DNA from: Heracleum sosnowskyi
Taxonomy: Eukaryota > Streptophyta > Magnoliopsida > Apiales > Apiaceae
Direction: 5' to 3'
Length of the DNA: 64,000 bases
Assembly: GCA_030848705.1 (NCBI GenBank)
Contig: JAUIZM010000012.1
Location: 3,784,679-3,848,678, forward strand
Of the stretch, positions 53,539 through 64,000 are shown in pieces (within the stretch, counting starts at the first letter, position 1; every line of letters starts with the position of its first letter). A model generated the notes under the pieces. The model ran no database searches, was not told where the DNA came from, and saw only the letters and a program-made list of their open reading frames with translations. The translations under genes were made by a program, and so were the position numbers.

Positions 53539-56500
53539 TGTAAGACCCCAGATTTTGGGTAGAATTAAAACTTTTATTATATGTTGATGTAAATATGGAT
53601 AGTGGCAATGACTTTGAGAATCAAGTTATGAAATGAATATGAATTTCGGTTTTCAAACATTTTGAGAATAGTAAGAATGGACTGAACATATAGATACGAA
53701 TAATCTCTCTGGAAAATAAGAATACAATATTCCAAGGAAGAAAAGTATTTTTATGTCATCCAAATCGATATCTGGTATGCATCCGACAACTCCGTAAACA
53801 AGATAGCGTGTGCCCGAGAAAGCACTAGAACATTTCTAAGTGCAAGAAGTAAAGAGAAATAAACCAGGAATATTGGAACGGATATTGATCCAAAGGATTA
53901 TAGAAAAACCACTGATGAATAGTAACTTTTGATGAATAGTAAATTTTTGTCGTTTAAAAAGTTTTTCAGACCACCCTATATACGGAACGATATAATGAAC
54001 TTTCAAAGCTGTATTAGTGATCTACGATGAAAATAAAGGAATGCAAAAGCTGTCAGAATTGGAAAAATAGCATTTCCGTTTTCTCCGAAATTTCACCATT
54101 AACGGACGGATTAATCATTATTTGGGAATATTGAAGGATTTAGATTATCAATTCCATGGATATGGATTTAATAAAAGAATTAGAGATATTAAGAACGATT
54201 ACGATAAACTACTTCGATAGAACACTTAAGAAACCCTGCGAACTTTTTACGCGATTAAACGGAGACGGAACAACGAGACATTACAGGATTAAAATACAGA
54301 CATGGAAGTAACATGTAACAAGATTAATTCGAGGAATGCAACATTTGGATCATTCATGTGAAAAGAAACAAACTAGTAAAGCTGCTTTGCCACCATGACC
54401 CTCCAGTGCTTGACATGTGTCCCTGCTTGCCACCATGACCCTCCATGGCTCGACACGTGTCCCTGTGACTAGCCAAAGTGTGGTGACTCACCCCTCTCTT
54501 ATACAAAAAAATCAGCATTATCTTCATTATTAACCAAAACAAAGAAAAGAAAAAGAAGAAGGAAAATTCGGGAGAAAAGAGAGAAGAAAAATGGTGGAGA
54601 AAGAATTGATCATAACTTGAGTTTCTCTCGGCGGTTTTTGGCGATCCACCACTCAAATCGAAGCTCTCGAGAAGCTCTATGCAACCATGGTAAGAGCTCG
54701 CTTCACCTCTGTGTTTTACCCATTCGATTCAGTGATTAACAGTTGGAGAAGATGATGAATAGTAACTTGTATCTTGTTTTGTTTTGTTTTGATAATGAGT
54801 TTGTAGCTTCCAAAGGTTGTATTAAGCAAGAATCTAAGGTTACATAAGGAATATATCAGCAAGAAAGCTTGGAGGAAGGTATAAACCTCTGCCCCTTTTG
54901 ACTTATATGAGTTTTAGTATGGTTTTGATGTTTATGTAGAGTTAAAAGCATGATTAAGTAATTAGATAAATTGTTGGTTGAATTTGGAGGATGGGTTATG
55001 AATTTTGTTGTGATTATTCCTGGAGGATTTGACTGAGTGGAGGGTGTATAAGGTGGATGGTGAGTTTGGAATTGATTGGTATTGATTTGGGTGTGTTTTG
55101 AAAATGGAAAACGTTACGATTATAGCCGTCGTAATGCCCATTTGATTTAAGGCTGTTTTAAGCAAGAATTACGAACTGGTCTGGTAATATTTTTGAATAG
55201 AACTGACCATGAACATCTAGGTCTTGTTTTAAGGTTTGTTTTGGTATAAAGATCATGTCTATACGATTTACGGTTTAGGAGAAAAGTGAGTTTTAGTAAA
55301 CGCCGTTCGGAAGAATGACTCATCTCTGTCCAGAAACTTTGAGGCTATATTTGGACCACTTCGGAGACATATTAAAATGTGCAACTTTGAGGAATAATAC
55401 TAGAGACAGTTAGGAAGGCTCACGAAAAAGATTCGTATTAAAAAGATTATTTTTCGATTTTATAAAAATGTTTTAGTCGAGGTCGCGCAAGTGAAAACCA
55501 CTGGAAACGAGACTTAGAAACCAAGGTTCCAAATGGTTAAGTATAACTTGGATTTGAGAATGGATTTCAAACCAAACTTGTGATATAAGTATTTGACGAA
55601 TAACATGGACTTAGTATGAGCCTATAACGAGCTAGTAATGCCTTGGTTGTGTTTCGCTTACGTGTTTAAGCATTAAGTTATAAGTGGTTTATCGAGGGGA
55701 TTAACCGTGTGTTTTCGTTTGACTTTGTCTAGATTGTCCGGCATCGTCGCGAACCCCTATCACTTCTCGAGCATCAGGCAAGTTTCCTAAATCTATACTT
55801 TGAAGTATTGATTATATATTACTGTTGTTGCCATGTGAGGAGTTATACAGTTTTGCGATACATGTTATATATCGTGTTCAATAAGATTTGACTTTTGGAT
55901 GTGATACGAGCTGTGAGATAATGTACTTATGAACCGGTATACCTGGTAGCTCTATAGATAAGAGCATGTTTATTGTTTCGACTCTAGACCGGGAGTCGAT
56001 ATTTGTGTTATATAGATAGTCGTGGAGACCCGGAGGGATTCCAGCGACAGAGTACTATTCATCTTGAGGAATATTATTATTAAACATTAATTATATTTCT
56101 AGAAAGTATTAGTTACCTGGAAATGATTTGAGGAATGTTATTTGAATAGTACCTCATTCGAAGGTTATTATTTGAAAATGATTTGGTAATTGGCTTATAT
56201 GTTAAATATGGGATATCAGTTATAAGCCAGTATTCTTATATATGCCCTAGGATAAGGGCGTGTGATTTTCATTAAAGATCAGAAGTGATTGTATTTATGT
56301 ATATGCTAAAGATTATTTTTCCGATAAAGACATCGGGTGACTGTTATTTGAGATTTATTAATTAATGAACATTATTTATGCATATTCATTTGAGGACTAT
56401 TGACTTTAAGAATATTATTGTGAATATTCATCTGGGGATTATTTAATGAATATTAGTTTTGAATATTCATTCGAGGATTATTTATTATTTAATGAATATT

Positions 56501-58568
56501 AGTTTTGAATATTCATTCGAGGATTATTTATTTATTTAATGAATATTAGTTTTGAATATTCATTCGAGGATTATTTATTTATTTAATGAATATTAGTTTT
56601 GAATATTCATTCGAGGATTATTTATTATTTAATGAATATTAGTTTTGAATATTCATTCGAGGATTATTTATTTATTTAATGAATATTAGTTTTGAATATT
56701 CATTCGAGGATCAATTATTTATTTAATGAATATTGCTTTTGAATATTCATTTGGGACTTATTTATTTAATGAATATTATTTCCTAATATTCATTTGAGGT
56801 TTATTTATTTAATGAATATTATTTCCTAATATTCATTTGAGGTTTATTTATTTAATGAATATTATTTTAGAATATTCATTTAAGAGTTATTTATTTAATG
56901 AATATTACCTTTGAATATTCATTTAATCTATATTTACTTAATGAATATTATTTTCGAATATTCATTTAATCAGTATTTACTTAAGGAATATTATTTCGAA
57001 TATTCATCTAAGGTTTACTTATTTAATCAGTATCATTGATTATTTTTAAAAATCAAAAGAGGTTCCCAAAACAATGTTTTCCATTTAAATCCGTCTTTTA
57101 AGAGGATTTAAATGCTCGCTCAACCATCAAAAATATGGGAAACCTGATTTAAGAGACTACTACTCTTTTTGAACTCTCAACTCAAAACTGTCAAGGGACA
57201 GATGTTTTCACGGAACGATGTAATTGCTGTAAGTCAAATGATGTGTTACCACCTCAACGATCGAGGGGTAAATTCATGGAACAGTCGATATCCATTAACA
57301 AGCAACCGCTTGGGAAATATTGGAGAATCTTCCTTTCCAACCTAGATATAACTACTTAGTGGAGTCGTATCAACAAGTGTTACACTTGAGGAAAGGAGGA
57401 CGATCTTTACGTTTCAGAGTCATGGATTTCATCTGAACTAGGAGTGGTGTAAGTGGTCTAGTTGCGCGGACCCATCCAACTTTTATTGGCCCAACCGTTG
57501 GCCGGGAGGTCACTGTAAGGCGGTAGACAATGTCAGGCTGTCGTGATTCTTCCATCTACATGTAGAAAACTATTTGAGCGGTGCGACCTGCTACTGATCA
57601 TAGCAAGGTTAGGCACAGCGGGCGCGGTAGCAACTCCTGTATTGGTTCATCATCCAATTTGGATATTCCTGCAACATGTATTGGGGTGTAGAACCAATCG
57701 TGTTGGCAGGGGGTCGAAAAGTGTTTGGAAATGAAGTGACAATAAATTCATGCAACTTCATCTTTTATTTTATGAGTTATGACTCTGATAAAACCTGATT
57801 AAAGATATATATGCATAAGTGGAGTTTGGGTTACGGAAATATTCTATTAATTTTCCTCGTAACTTCATCTTTTATATTATACTAGAACTTTGTTCATAAT
57901 ATAGCAAGAGTCTGCAGAAATATTATGAAAATGATATTTGAAGTACAATAATAGTACTGTTTTTGGGAATACATTCCGATAAGGATATAATTTCAGTATC
58001 GAGATATTTTGACAAATTATTGTCTTATACCCGCTTTATTCTGGGTTGAGTTAAAGGCAGAATTATGCCACACTTTCATTACCTTGCTGAGCTATCGCTC
58101 ACTCTTGCTATTGTTTTATATATATTATATAGCAGCGAAGCAGGATGCCAATGGGTCGGCACATACCTCGCAAGGCGTTTCCGTAAACAGTTTCTAGCAG
58201 TGATCTCGAGAGTAGTACGAACCAATCGAATCAGGCTACAGCTTTTGGTATTCAACTTATGTATAGATATGAATGGTATGAGAGGATTGTGAGCATCAGA
58301 AGGCTAAGTTGGTAATGTAGCATTACTTAGAAATTGTATCAGTGACAGATTCAAAAGACACTTGGGTATTGTAATAATAATTATTTATTCCGCAGTTGTT
58401 GTATTGTGTCGTTTCTGAGACTCTAACCTGTGTGTGTGTGTGTGTGAGACTTATATTGTGGGGTCATGAGCAGGTGAATTATGAATGGTGTGAGTAATAC
58501 AGGTAAGGCAAGGAGTACATGGATCGTGACTACTCTAAATCCCTGACCCCGGATTTGGGGCTGTTACA
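53539..58568 (+). repeat. 5' LTR, 5.03 kb, of the giant-LTR element
   Basis: TGTAA/TTACA ends. It contains a duplicated GCCACCATGACCCTCCA block near 54390-54470, a possible TATA (CTTATACAAAAAAAT, about 54498), an array of hairpin units at 56364-57010 and a (TG)9 run near 58429. No gene is supported in it; short ORFs such as 54354-54656 recur only because the LTR is repeated. Confidence 0.9.
56364..57010. repeat. Array of about 15 hairpin-forming 45-50 bp units inside the LTR
   Basis: The core AATGAATATT-(7 nt)-AATATTCATT recurs with spacers TCGAGGATTATTTATT. Each unit is an inverted repeat with 9-10 bp arms. Central copies (56443-56730) are nearly identical; flanking copies vary in loop and arm. 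Confidence 0.92.
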
Positions 58569-58572
58569 GAAA

Positions 58573-58584
58573 TGGTATCAGAGC
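58573..58584 (+). other. Primer-binding site of the giant-LTR element
   Basis: TGGTATCAGAGC, complementary to the 3' end of plant initiator tRNA-Met, four bases after the LTR. Confidence 0.9.
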
Positions 58585-61500
58585 GTTAGGTTACAGTCCT
58601 CAGAAATGATAGGAGATCGAGTCTTACAATACCCTCAATAATGATAAGAACATCTAGAGCTCAAATTTAGTTCATAGCCGGGTTAGAGGACATGACCCTG
58701 ACTGTTTAAGATGAAGCCCGAGAGGGGACTTCTTCTGGGAAACCGTACTTAGGACTTCGTGATTAGTCACCTCGAGTCATATGAGTTATAGATTGATGGG
58801 ATTCTGAGATACCAGACCCCGAGGCCTTCGAGTAGGCAATTGATGATGCGTTCATTGAAATGGACGGAGACCCGATAAGGGAGGATCCAAAGGAGGATCT
58901 AGAGGAAGACCCCATAGTAGGTCAAGGAAAGAATCTTGTAGAGGAAGTGCCGATTGATAAAGATGTGGTGTGTTACTTGAGGTCTAATAATAAGACCGGG
59001 CGAATCTTCAAGGGATAAATAAGTGACGAGACGAGAGTTTAAGGATCGTTCATGATTCATCAAGAGGTATGACAAAGAAAATGGAGTAGAGTCTCCAAGG
59101 CAGAAGAGGTAGAGGTAGTATAGCCAGTATCAGTGGATTGATTCGACTTGAACGAAACCTGTTACTCGTAGTAAGTTATAGTTGCCCATAAGGAGGCAGC
59201 ATATGTAAGAGCCAAGGTGTTCAGATTTTCACGAACGATTAAGGGTACTTAGTTGCCTAGAATAGTGTAAGGAATTGCTTTGACTATGAGGTTTCATTCC
59301 CCCACGACCAGCGATTCCACTGGAAATAGTGTCTATTACATCATTGAGGGATTTTATTATCTCAAGGAAAATTTTGGGTATATGTACCATGAAAATGTTA
59401 TTATAAGACAAGCACGCTAAGACGGAATTGAGAACGAGATTTACCACCCTCAAGAAACCAGGAAGGAATTATGAGGATAGAACAGAAAGGTCGGAAATCA
59501 GATCCGAGCATTACTAGTAGGTAAATAGATTGATCAAATTTCCCTGATTTTGGAAAGAAATTCAGCAAATTTTGGCAAACCTTGTCTTTCTGATTACCAG
59601 AGGATGTCACCAAAGAGAGTGGAAATTAGAGTGAACCCTGTGGATTGGGTAAGATAGCCGTTATATGAGTTGGTGGACAGACCCTGATTGCTATAATTGA
59701 TTGTAGAGATAAAATGGTGAAGTTGAGATTAGACGGTAAAGGCGAAATATATTTAAGGACCAAGACGGACTGAGAAATTCCGGGATTGACTTAAATGAAA
59801 AGGCTATTGTGCCAAAAGTGTTAAGCTCATGTAGCACACAGGATTGATATGGGAGAAGGAATATTGGGTATAAGGATGATTGAAATAGAGACCGGATTTA
59901 AGCTTGTAGTTTCTAACGATCTTCCGAAGTATCGCCCAGTCGACATGTGGAATTGTCATTGCTATGGGCGACAACGGTATCGAAGTCTTCTTATAGAACA
60001 GAACGATTACTTGAGATGTTTGCGCCTAGTCGAATAGAACTCCCTGCGATTGCAAATGTTGATGGTTGAATTCTTAGCGACTATAATAAGTCGGCAATGA
60101 CGTAAGTACCAAACACCTTAGGGTGCGTGGAAAAGGAAATCTTTGGAATTGAACGATTATCCACCAGAGGAGCCGACATAAAAGGCATCCGTAGAGACTT
60201 TGGTAGTACCCTCCCCATTTGAAAATTATGTGGGGTACCTCCCCAACCTATGATCTATCTTGACCTCTCTCTCCAAGAAAGAATTCTGATAAAGGGTATA
60301 TTCCCTCTTCGAAGTTATTTTATAACACTTGTGTTAAATCATATTTAATTTCAATTGTGTTAGAGGCTGTCACGATGCCTACTTTCAAGTTTTTCAAACC
60401 CCTGTCAAATGATGTTATTCAAGCTTCCTCTTTTCTTCAAATAATGAATAACCCTTGCTTGTTAAGTACCAGTATCTTCTTGGTTATTCTTTTCTTTGTA
60501 TTTTCTTTGGAAACCGCACCTTTGGAATCTGTTCAATTTTAATCCAAGGTGTTCCTTTAAGAAATATTGTCGAAAGACGATAATCATTAAATTGATATCG
60601 AATTGCTTTCATACTTTTCAACTTCCACTGAGACGAACAACCCTATACTTATAGGGGCTACAAGGACTATCTGTCTGTGTGATAGAAGTCTGATGGGACG
60701 CCATCACTTGTAAGTTGTGAAATACAAGAAGGCTAATTACCTTTAGTAATGTCTCAATCGAGGCACACAACGTTGAGTTCTTATGATCATGTTGATCTCT
60801 CGGTAAATTCTTTTACCTCCAATAAGGTTACCTTAAAACTCATAACCTTATGATCACCAGTGTCTGACATTATCTTTGATATGGGAGCTATCTTTCAAGG
60901 CCCCATAATTTTTGTTATCCTCATTGAATCCCGAGGGGAGGCCAACCAGACCAAATAAGTCAAAATTCGCTAATAGGAAGTAGATTCGCAACGAATTCGC
61001 CTATGACAGGAGCGAATCCCTAAGACGAATAGAATGTTAGTGACATATCAATGAAATTGGTTTATTCTCCCAAGGATATTATGATAATGGAAAGCGTGTC
61101 AGTTGATATATGTGAAAGGAATAGCGATGTGCCGTGAACTCCAATGACAATGGTGTTAGATAGATGCCCTATAGTGGAATTGAGATGTTGGAGGAGTTGT
61201 GTACCCATGGACACTACCTCTGGGTTAGTAAGATAAGTACTGACGATGGAGTCAGAGGGAGCTAGTATTGTGACTTAGGAGAGGTGCAACGTGTGTCGAT
61301 TTAGGGGAATAATTTTCGGAGATATATGGAAACCCGGATGAAAATGAACATTAAAGAGTTAAAACAAGAAACCATGACTGTGACCGAGTATGAGGCCAAG
61401 TTTTCCGAATTATCGAGGTTTGTTCCGGAGTTTGTGAACACAGAAGAAAAGAAAGATGGTAGTAGGAGATTGTGTATCGACTATAGAGAGTTGAGCAAGC

Positions 61501-62299
61501 ATTACCATTAAGAATAGGTGCTCGTTACCTAGGGTAAATGGTTGTTTGACCAGCTGAAAGACGCTGTGTATTTCCAACTTTATTTAAGAACTGGGTATCA
61601 CCAGTTGGAAGTTAAATCCGAGGATATACCCAAGACTGCGATTCGTACCAGGAATAGACACTTCGAGTTTTCAGCGAGGTTATTTTGGGATTGACTAATG
61701 CACCCACAAATTTTTATGGAATGTAATGAATGGACTTTGAGTTATCCGTGATAGTAGATAACGTGAGATGGAGAAATGGCTAGAATTGACCTAGAATTAT
61801 GACTGTGAGATACACTACCATCCGGGGAAGGCCAATGTGGTGGTCGATACCCTTAATTAAAATGAGACAGAGATGGATTCCGAATGATCGGGAATTAAAG
61901 GATGAGATTTTACCCAAAACCCAAGTTAGTCCAACAAACTAGAAAGACAAAAGATTTCACCAACAAACGGCTAGTGACAACCATGGCAGATAGAGAAAGT
62001 ATGCGGACTAAGCCCGCGAGTATAGAGATAGTACTGCTACTGATAAGCTAAATGGAAAACAAGTTTATGCTGGTGTATTTCTGTGCAAACAAGATAGAGA
62101 ATATGAGGTTAGAGATTCGTGATGTTAAAGGTATCTCCAAGGAAAGAATTAATGAGATTTGAAAGGAAAGGGAAGTGAGCCCGAGATTCATTGGGCCATC
62201 TGAGATTTAAGACGCGCCAGGAAGGTGGCCTACGAGCCAGCCTTACCCCCCAAACTTGTAGAATGGTCATAACGGGGTTCATGTGTCAATGCTACGTCA

Positions 62300-62527
62300 G
62301 TATACTATAGATGCCCGGCATATGTAGAGTACGAGCACATAGACATACAACCAGACTTGACCTATGTGGAGCAACCAATGGAAATTATAGATCGAAAGGA
62401 ACAAGTACTCCGAAACAAGGTCATCAAACTAGTCAGAGTGGTATGGAGGAATCATAATGTGGAAGAATCAACTTGGGAGCTAGAGAGCGAGATGCTAGAA
62501 AGATATCCACATTTGTTTTCAGAGTGA
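62300..62527 (+). pseudogene. Chromodomain-like C-terminus of the decayed pol
   Basis: A frame of about 70 codons with HIDIQPDLTYVEQPMEIIDR, then VLRNKVIKLVRVVWRNH, EESTWELESEM and YPHLFSE, stop at 62525-62527. The W-R/N-H..EE.TWE pattern is that of the Tekay-type chromodomain at the integrase C-terminus. It is the best-preserved coding piece of this interior. Confidence 0.8.
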
Positions 62528-62549
62528 TTCCGGGACGGAATCCTTTTAA

Positions 62550-62560
62550 GGAGGGGAGAC
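62550..62560 (+). other. Polypurine tract of the giant-LTR element
   Basis: GGAGGGGAGAC directly before TGTAAGACC at 62561. Confidence 0.8.
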
Positions 62561-64000
62561 TGTAAGACCCCAGATTTTGGGTAGAATTAAAACTTTTATT
62601 ATATGTTGATGTAAATATGGATAGTGGCAATGACTTTGAGAATCAAGTTATGAAATGAATATGAATTTCGGTTTTCAAACATTTTGAGAATAGTAAGAAT
62701 GGACTGAACATATAGATACGAATAATCTCTCTGGAAAATAAGAATACAATATTCCAAGGAAGAAAAGTATTTTTATGTCATCCAAATCGATATCTGGTAT
62801 GCATCCGACAACTCCGTAAACAAGATAGCGTGTGCCCGAGAAAGCACTAGAACATTTCTAAGTGCAAGAAGTAAAGAGAAATAAACCAGGAATATTGGAA
62901 CGGATATTGATCCAAAGGATTATAGAAAAACCACTGATGAATAGTAACTTTTGATGAATAGTAAATTTTTGTCGTTTAAAAAGTTTTTCAGACCACCCTA
63001 TATACGGAACGATATAATGAACTTTCAAAGCTGTATTAGTGATCTACGATGAAAATAAAGGAATGCAAAAGCTGTCAGAATTGGAAAAATAGCATTTCCG
63101 TTTTCTCCGAAATTTCACCATTAACGGACGGATTAATCATTATTTGGGAATATTGAAGGATTTAGATTATCAATTCCATGGATATGGATTTAATAAAAGA
63201 ATTAGAGATATTAAGAACGATTACGATAAACTACTTCGATAGAACACTTAAGAAACCCTGCGAACTTTTTACGCGATTAAACGGAGACGGAACAACGAGA
63301 CATTACAGGATTAAAATACAGACATGGAAGTAACATGTAACAAGATTAATTCGAGGAATGCAACATTTGGATCATTCATGTGAAAAGAAACAAACTAGTA
63401 AAGCTGCTTTGCCACCATGACCCTCCAGTGCTTGACATGTGTCCCTGCTTGCCACCATGACCCTCCATGGCTCGACACGTGTCCCTGTGACTAGCCAAAG
63501 TGTGGTGACTCACCCCTCTCTTATACAAAAAAATCAGCATTATCTTCATTATTAACCAAAACAAAGAAAAGAAAAAGAAGAAGGAAAATTCGGGAGAAAA
63601 GAGAGAAGAAAAATGGTGGAGAAAGAATTGATCATAACTTGAGTTTCTCTCGGCGGTTTTTGGCGATCCACCACTCAAATCGAAGCTCTCGAGAAGCTCT
63701 ATGCAACCATGGTAAGAGCTCGCTTCACCTCTGTGTTTTACCCATTCGATTCAGTGATTAACAGTTGGAGAAGATGATGAATAGTAACTTGTATCTTGTT
63801 TTGTTTTGTTTTGATAATGAGTTTGTAGCTTCCAAAGGTTGTATTAAGCAAGAATCTAAGGTTACATAAGGAATATATCAGCAAGAAAGCTTGGAGGAAG
63901 GTATAAACCTCTGCCCCTTTTGACTTATATGAGTTTTAGTATGGTTTTGATGTTTATGTAGAGTTAAAAGCATGATTAAGTAATTAGATAAATTGTTGGT
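62561..64000 (+). repeat. 3' LTR (first 1440 bp)
   Basis: It matches 53539-54978 without indels and, as far as I can read, without substitutions. The remaining ~3.6 kb lie beyond the window. Confidence 0.92.

Larger units (their letters stand above)
58569..62560 (+). pseudogene. Decayed gag-pol interior of the giant-LTR element
   Basis: No long frame survives. Recognisable scraps in order: an acidic stretch near 58840-58970; gag-like IKELKQETMTVTEYEAKFSE at about 61340, fused directly to RT sequence (DGSRRLCIDYREL, about 61455); RT-like RTGYHQLEVKSEDIPKTAIR (about 61590) and LGLTNAPT (about 61690); RNase H end HYHPGKANVV (about 61810); integrase C-terminal LKVSPRKELMRF (about 62125); and the chromodomain-like tail. 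The jump from gag to RT shows a large internal deletion. Frame changes and stops are everywhere. Confidence 0.82.
53539..64000 (+). mobile_element. Non-autonomous gypsy element with giant LTRs (Tekay/chromovirus-like), runs off the window
   Basis: LTR 1 is 53539-58568 (5030 bp; TGTAAGACCCC...GGGGCTGTTACA). The interior is 58569-62560 and LTR 2 starts at 62561 and is cut by the window end. The primer site TGGTATCAGAGC is at 58573-58584 and the purine tract GGAGGGGAGAC is just before LTR 2. The 1440 bp visible in both LTRs keep a constant offset (9022) and look identical. The interior has only worn pieces of gag and pol plus a chromodomain-like end. It is inserted in the Copia 5' LTR. Confidence 0.92.

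Noticed and set aside
54354..54656. 100-codon minus-strand ORF, found again at 63376-63678
   Set aside because: It recurs only because the LTR is repeated. It is low-complexity (long Phe runs) and has no family resemblance.
57370..58292. Several 60-75 codon ORFs late in the giant LTR
   Set aside because: They are short, overlapping and without domains; chance frames in a 5-kb non-coding LTR.

Overview
This window looks like a repeat-dense stretch of a flowering-plant (eudicot) nuclear genome. The evidence is AT-rich intergenic DNA, a cluster of Cf/Ve-type LRR receptor-like protein (RLP) genes, plant subtilases, Tat-lineage, Tekay-like and Copia LTR retrotransposons, CACTA transposons, Stowaway-like MITEs and many short Helitrons. 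The style of the RLPs would fit an asterid such as an Apiaceae species, but that is a weak inference. Only one host protein gene appears intact: an RLP of 912 codons at 19487-22225 on the minus strand. The other host genes are broken, mostly by mobile elements.

Layout. 1-790: a short Helitron and simple repeats. 791-15430: two direct copies of a roughly 1.05-kb sequence flank a core rich in tandem repeats. The first copy holds a young, complete Tat-lineage Ty3/gypsy element (1524-11782). That element has a target-site duplication, gag and pol, a spliced antisense gene and an array of eight 99-bp repeats. The second copy holds a Helitron (14848-15383). Each copy gives the empty site for the insertion in the other. 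15584-28500: three minus-strand RLP genes, of which the first is a pseudogene, the second is intact and the third is cut by a Copia LTR. Nested Helitrons, a MITE and one CACTA-type end separate the second from the third.

28556-41419: two direct copies of an AT-rich Helitron-like array, each with the same MITE, flank a decayed Tat-type gypsy pol on the minus strand. A 5.3-kb CACTA transposon (31173-36470, TSD CGC) sits inside that pol. The CACTA carries four exons matching a BRAHMA/SNF2-type chromatin-remodelling ATPase, captured with their introns. 41785-44165: a subtilase pseudogene interrupted by a miniature LTR element whose two LTRs look identical. 44635-48665: two more Helitrons, a second subtilase fragment and two RLP fragments.

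48666-53537: a degenerate Copia element inserted in the last RLP fragment. It is itself cut by an element starting at 53539 with a 5.03-kb LTR. That last element has a decayed chromovirus (Tekay-like) interior, and its second LTR runs off the right edge. The window therefore records several layers of nesting (RLP, then Copia, then giant-LTR gypsy; and gypsy, then CACTA with a BRM fragment) together with erosion of an RLP/subtilase cluster.
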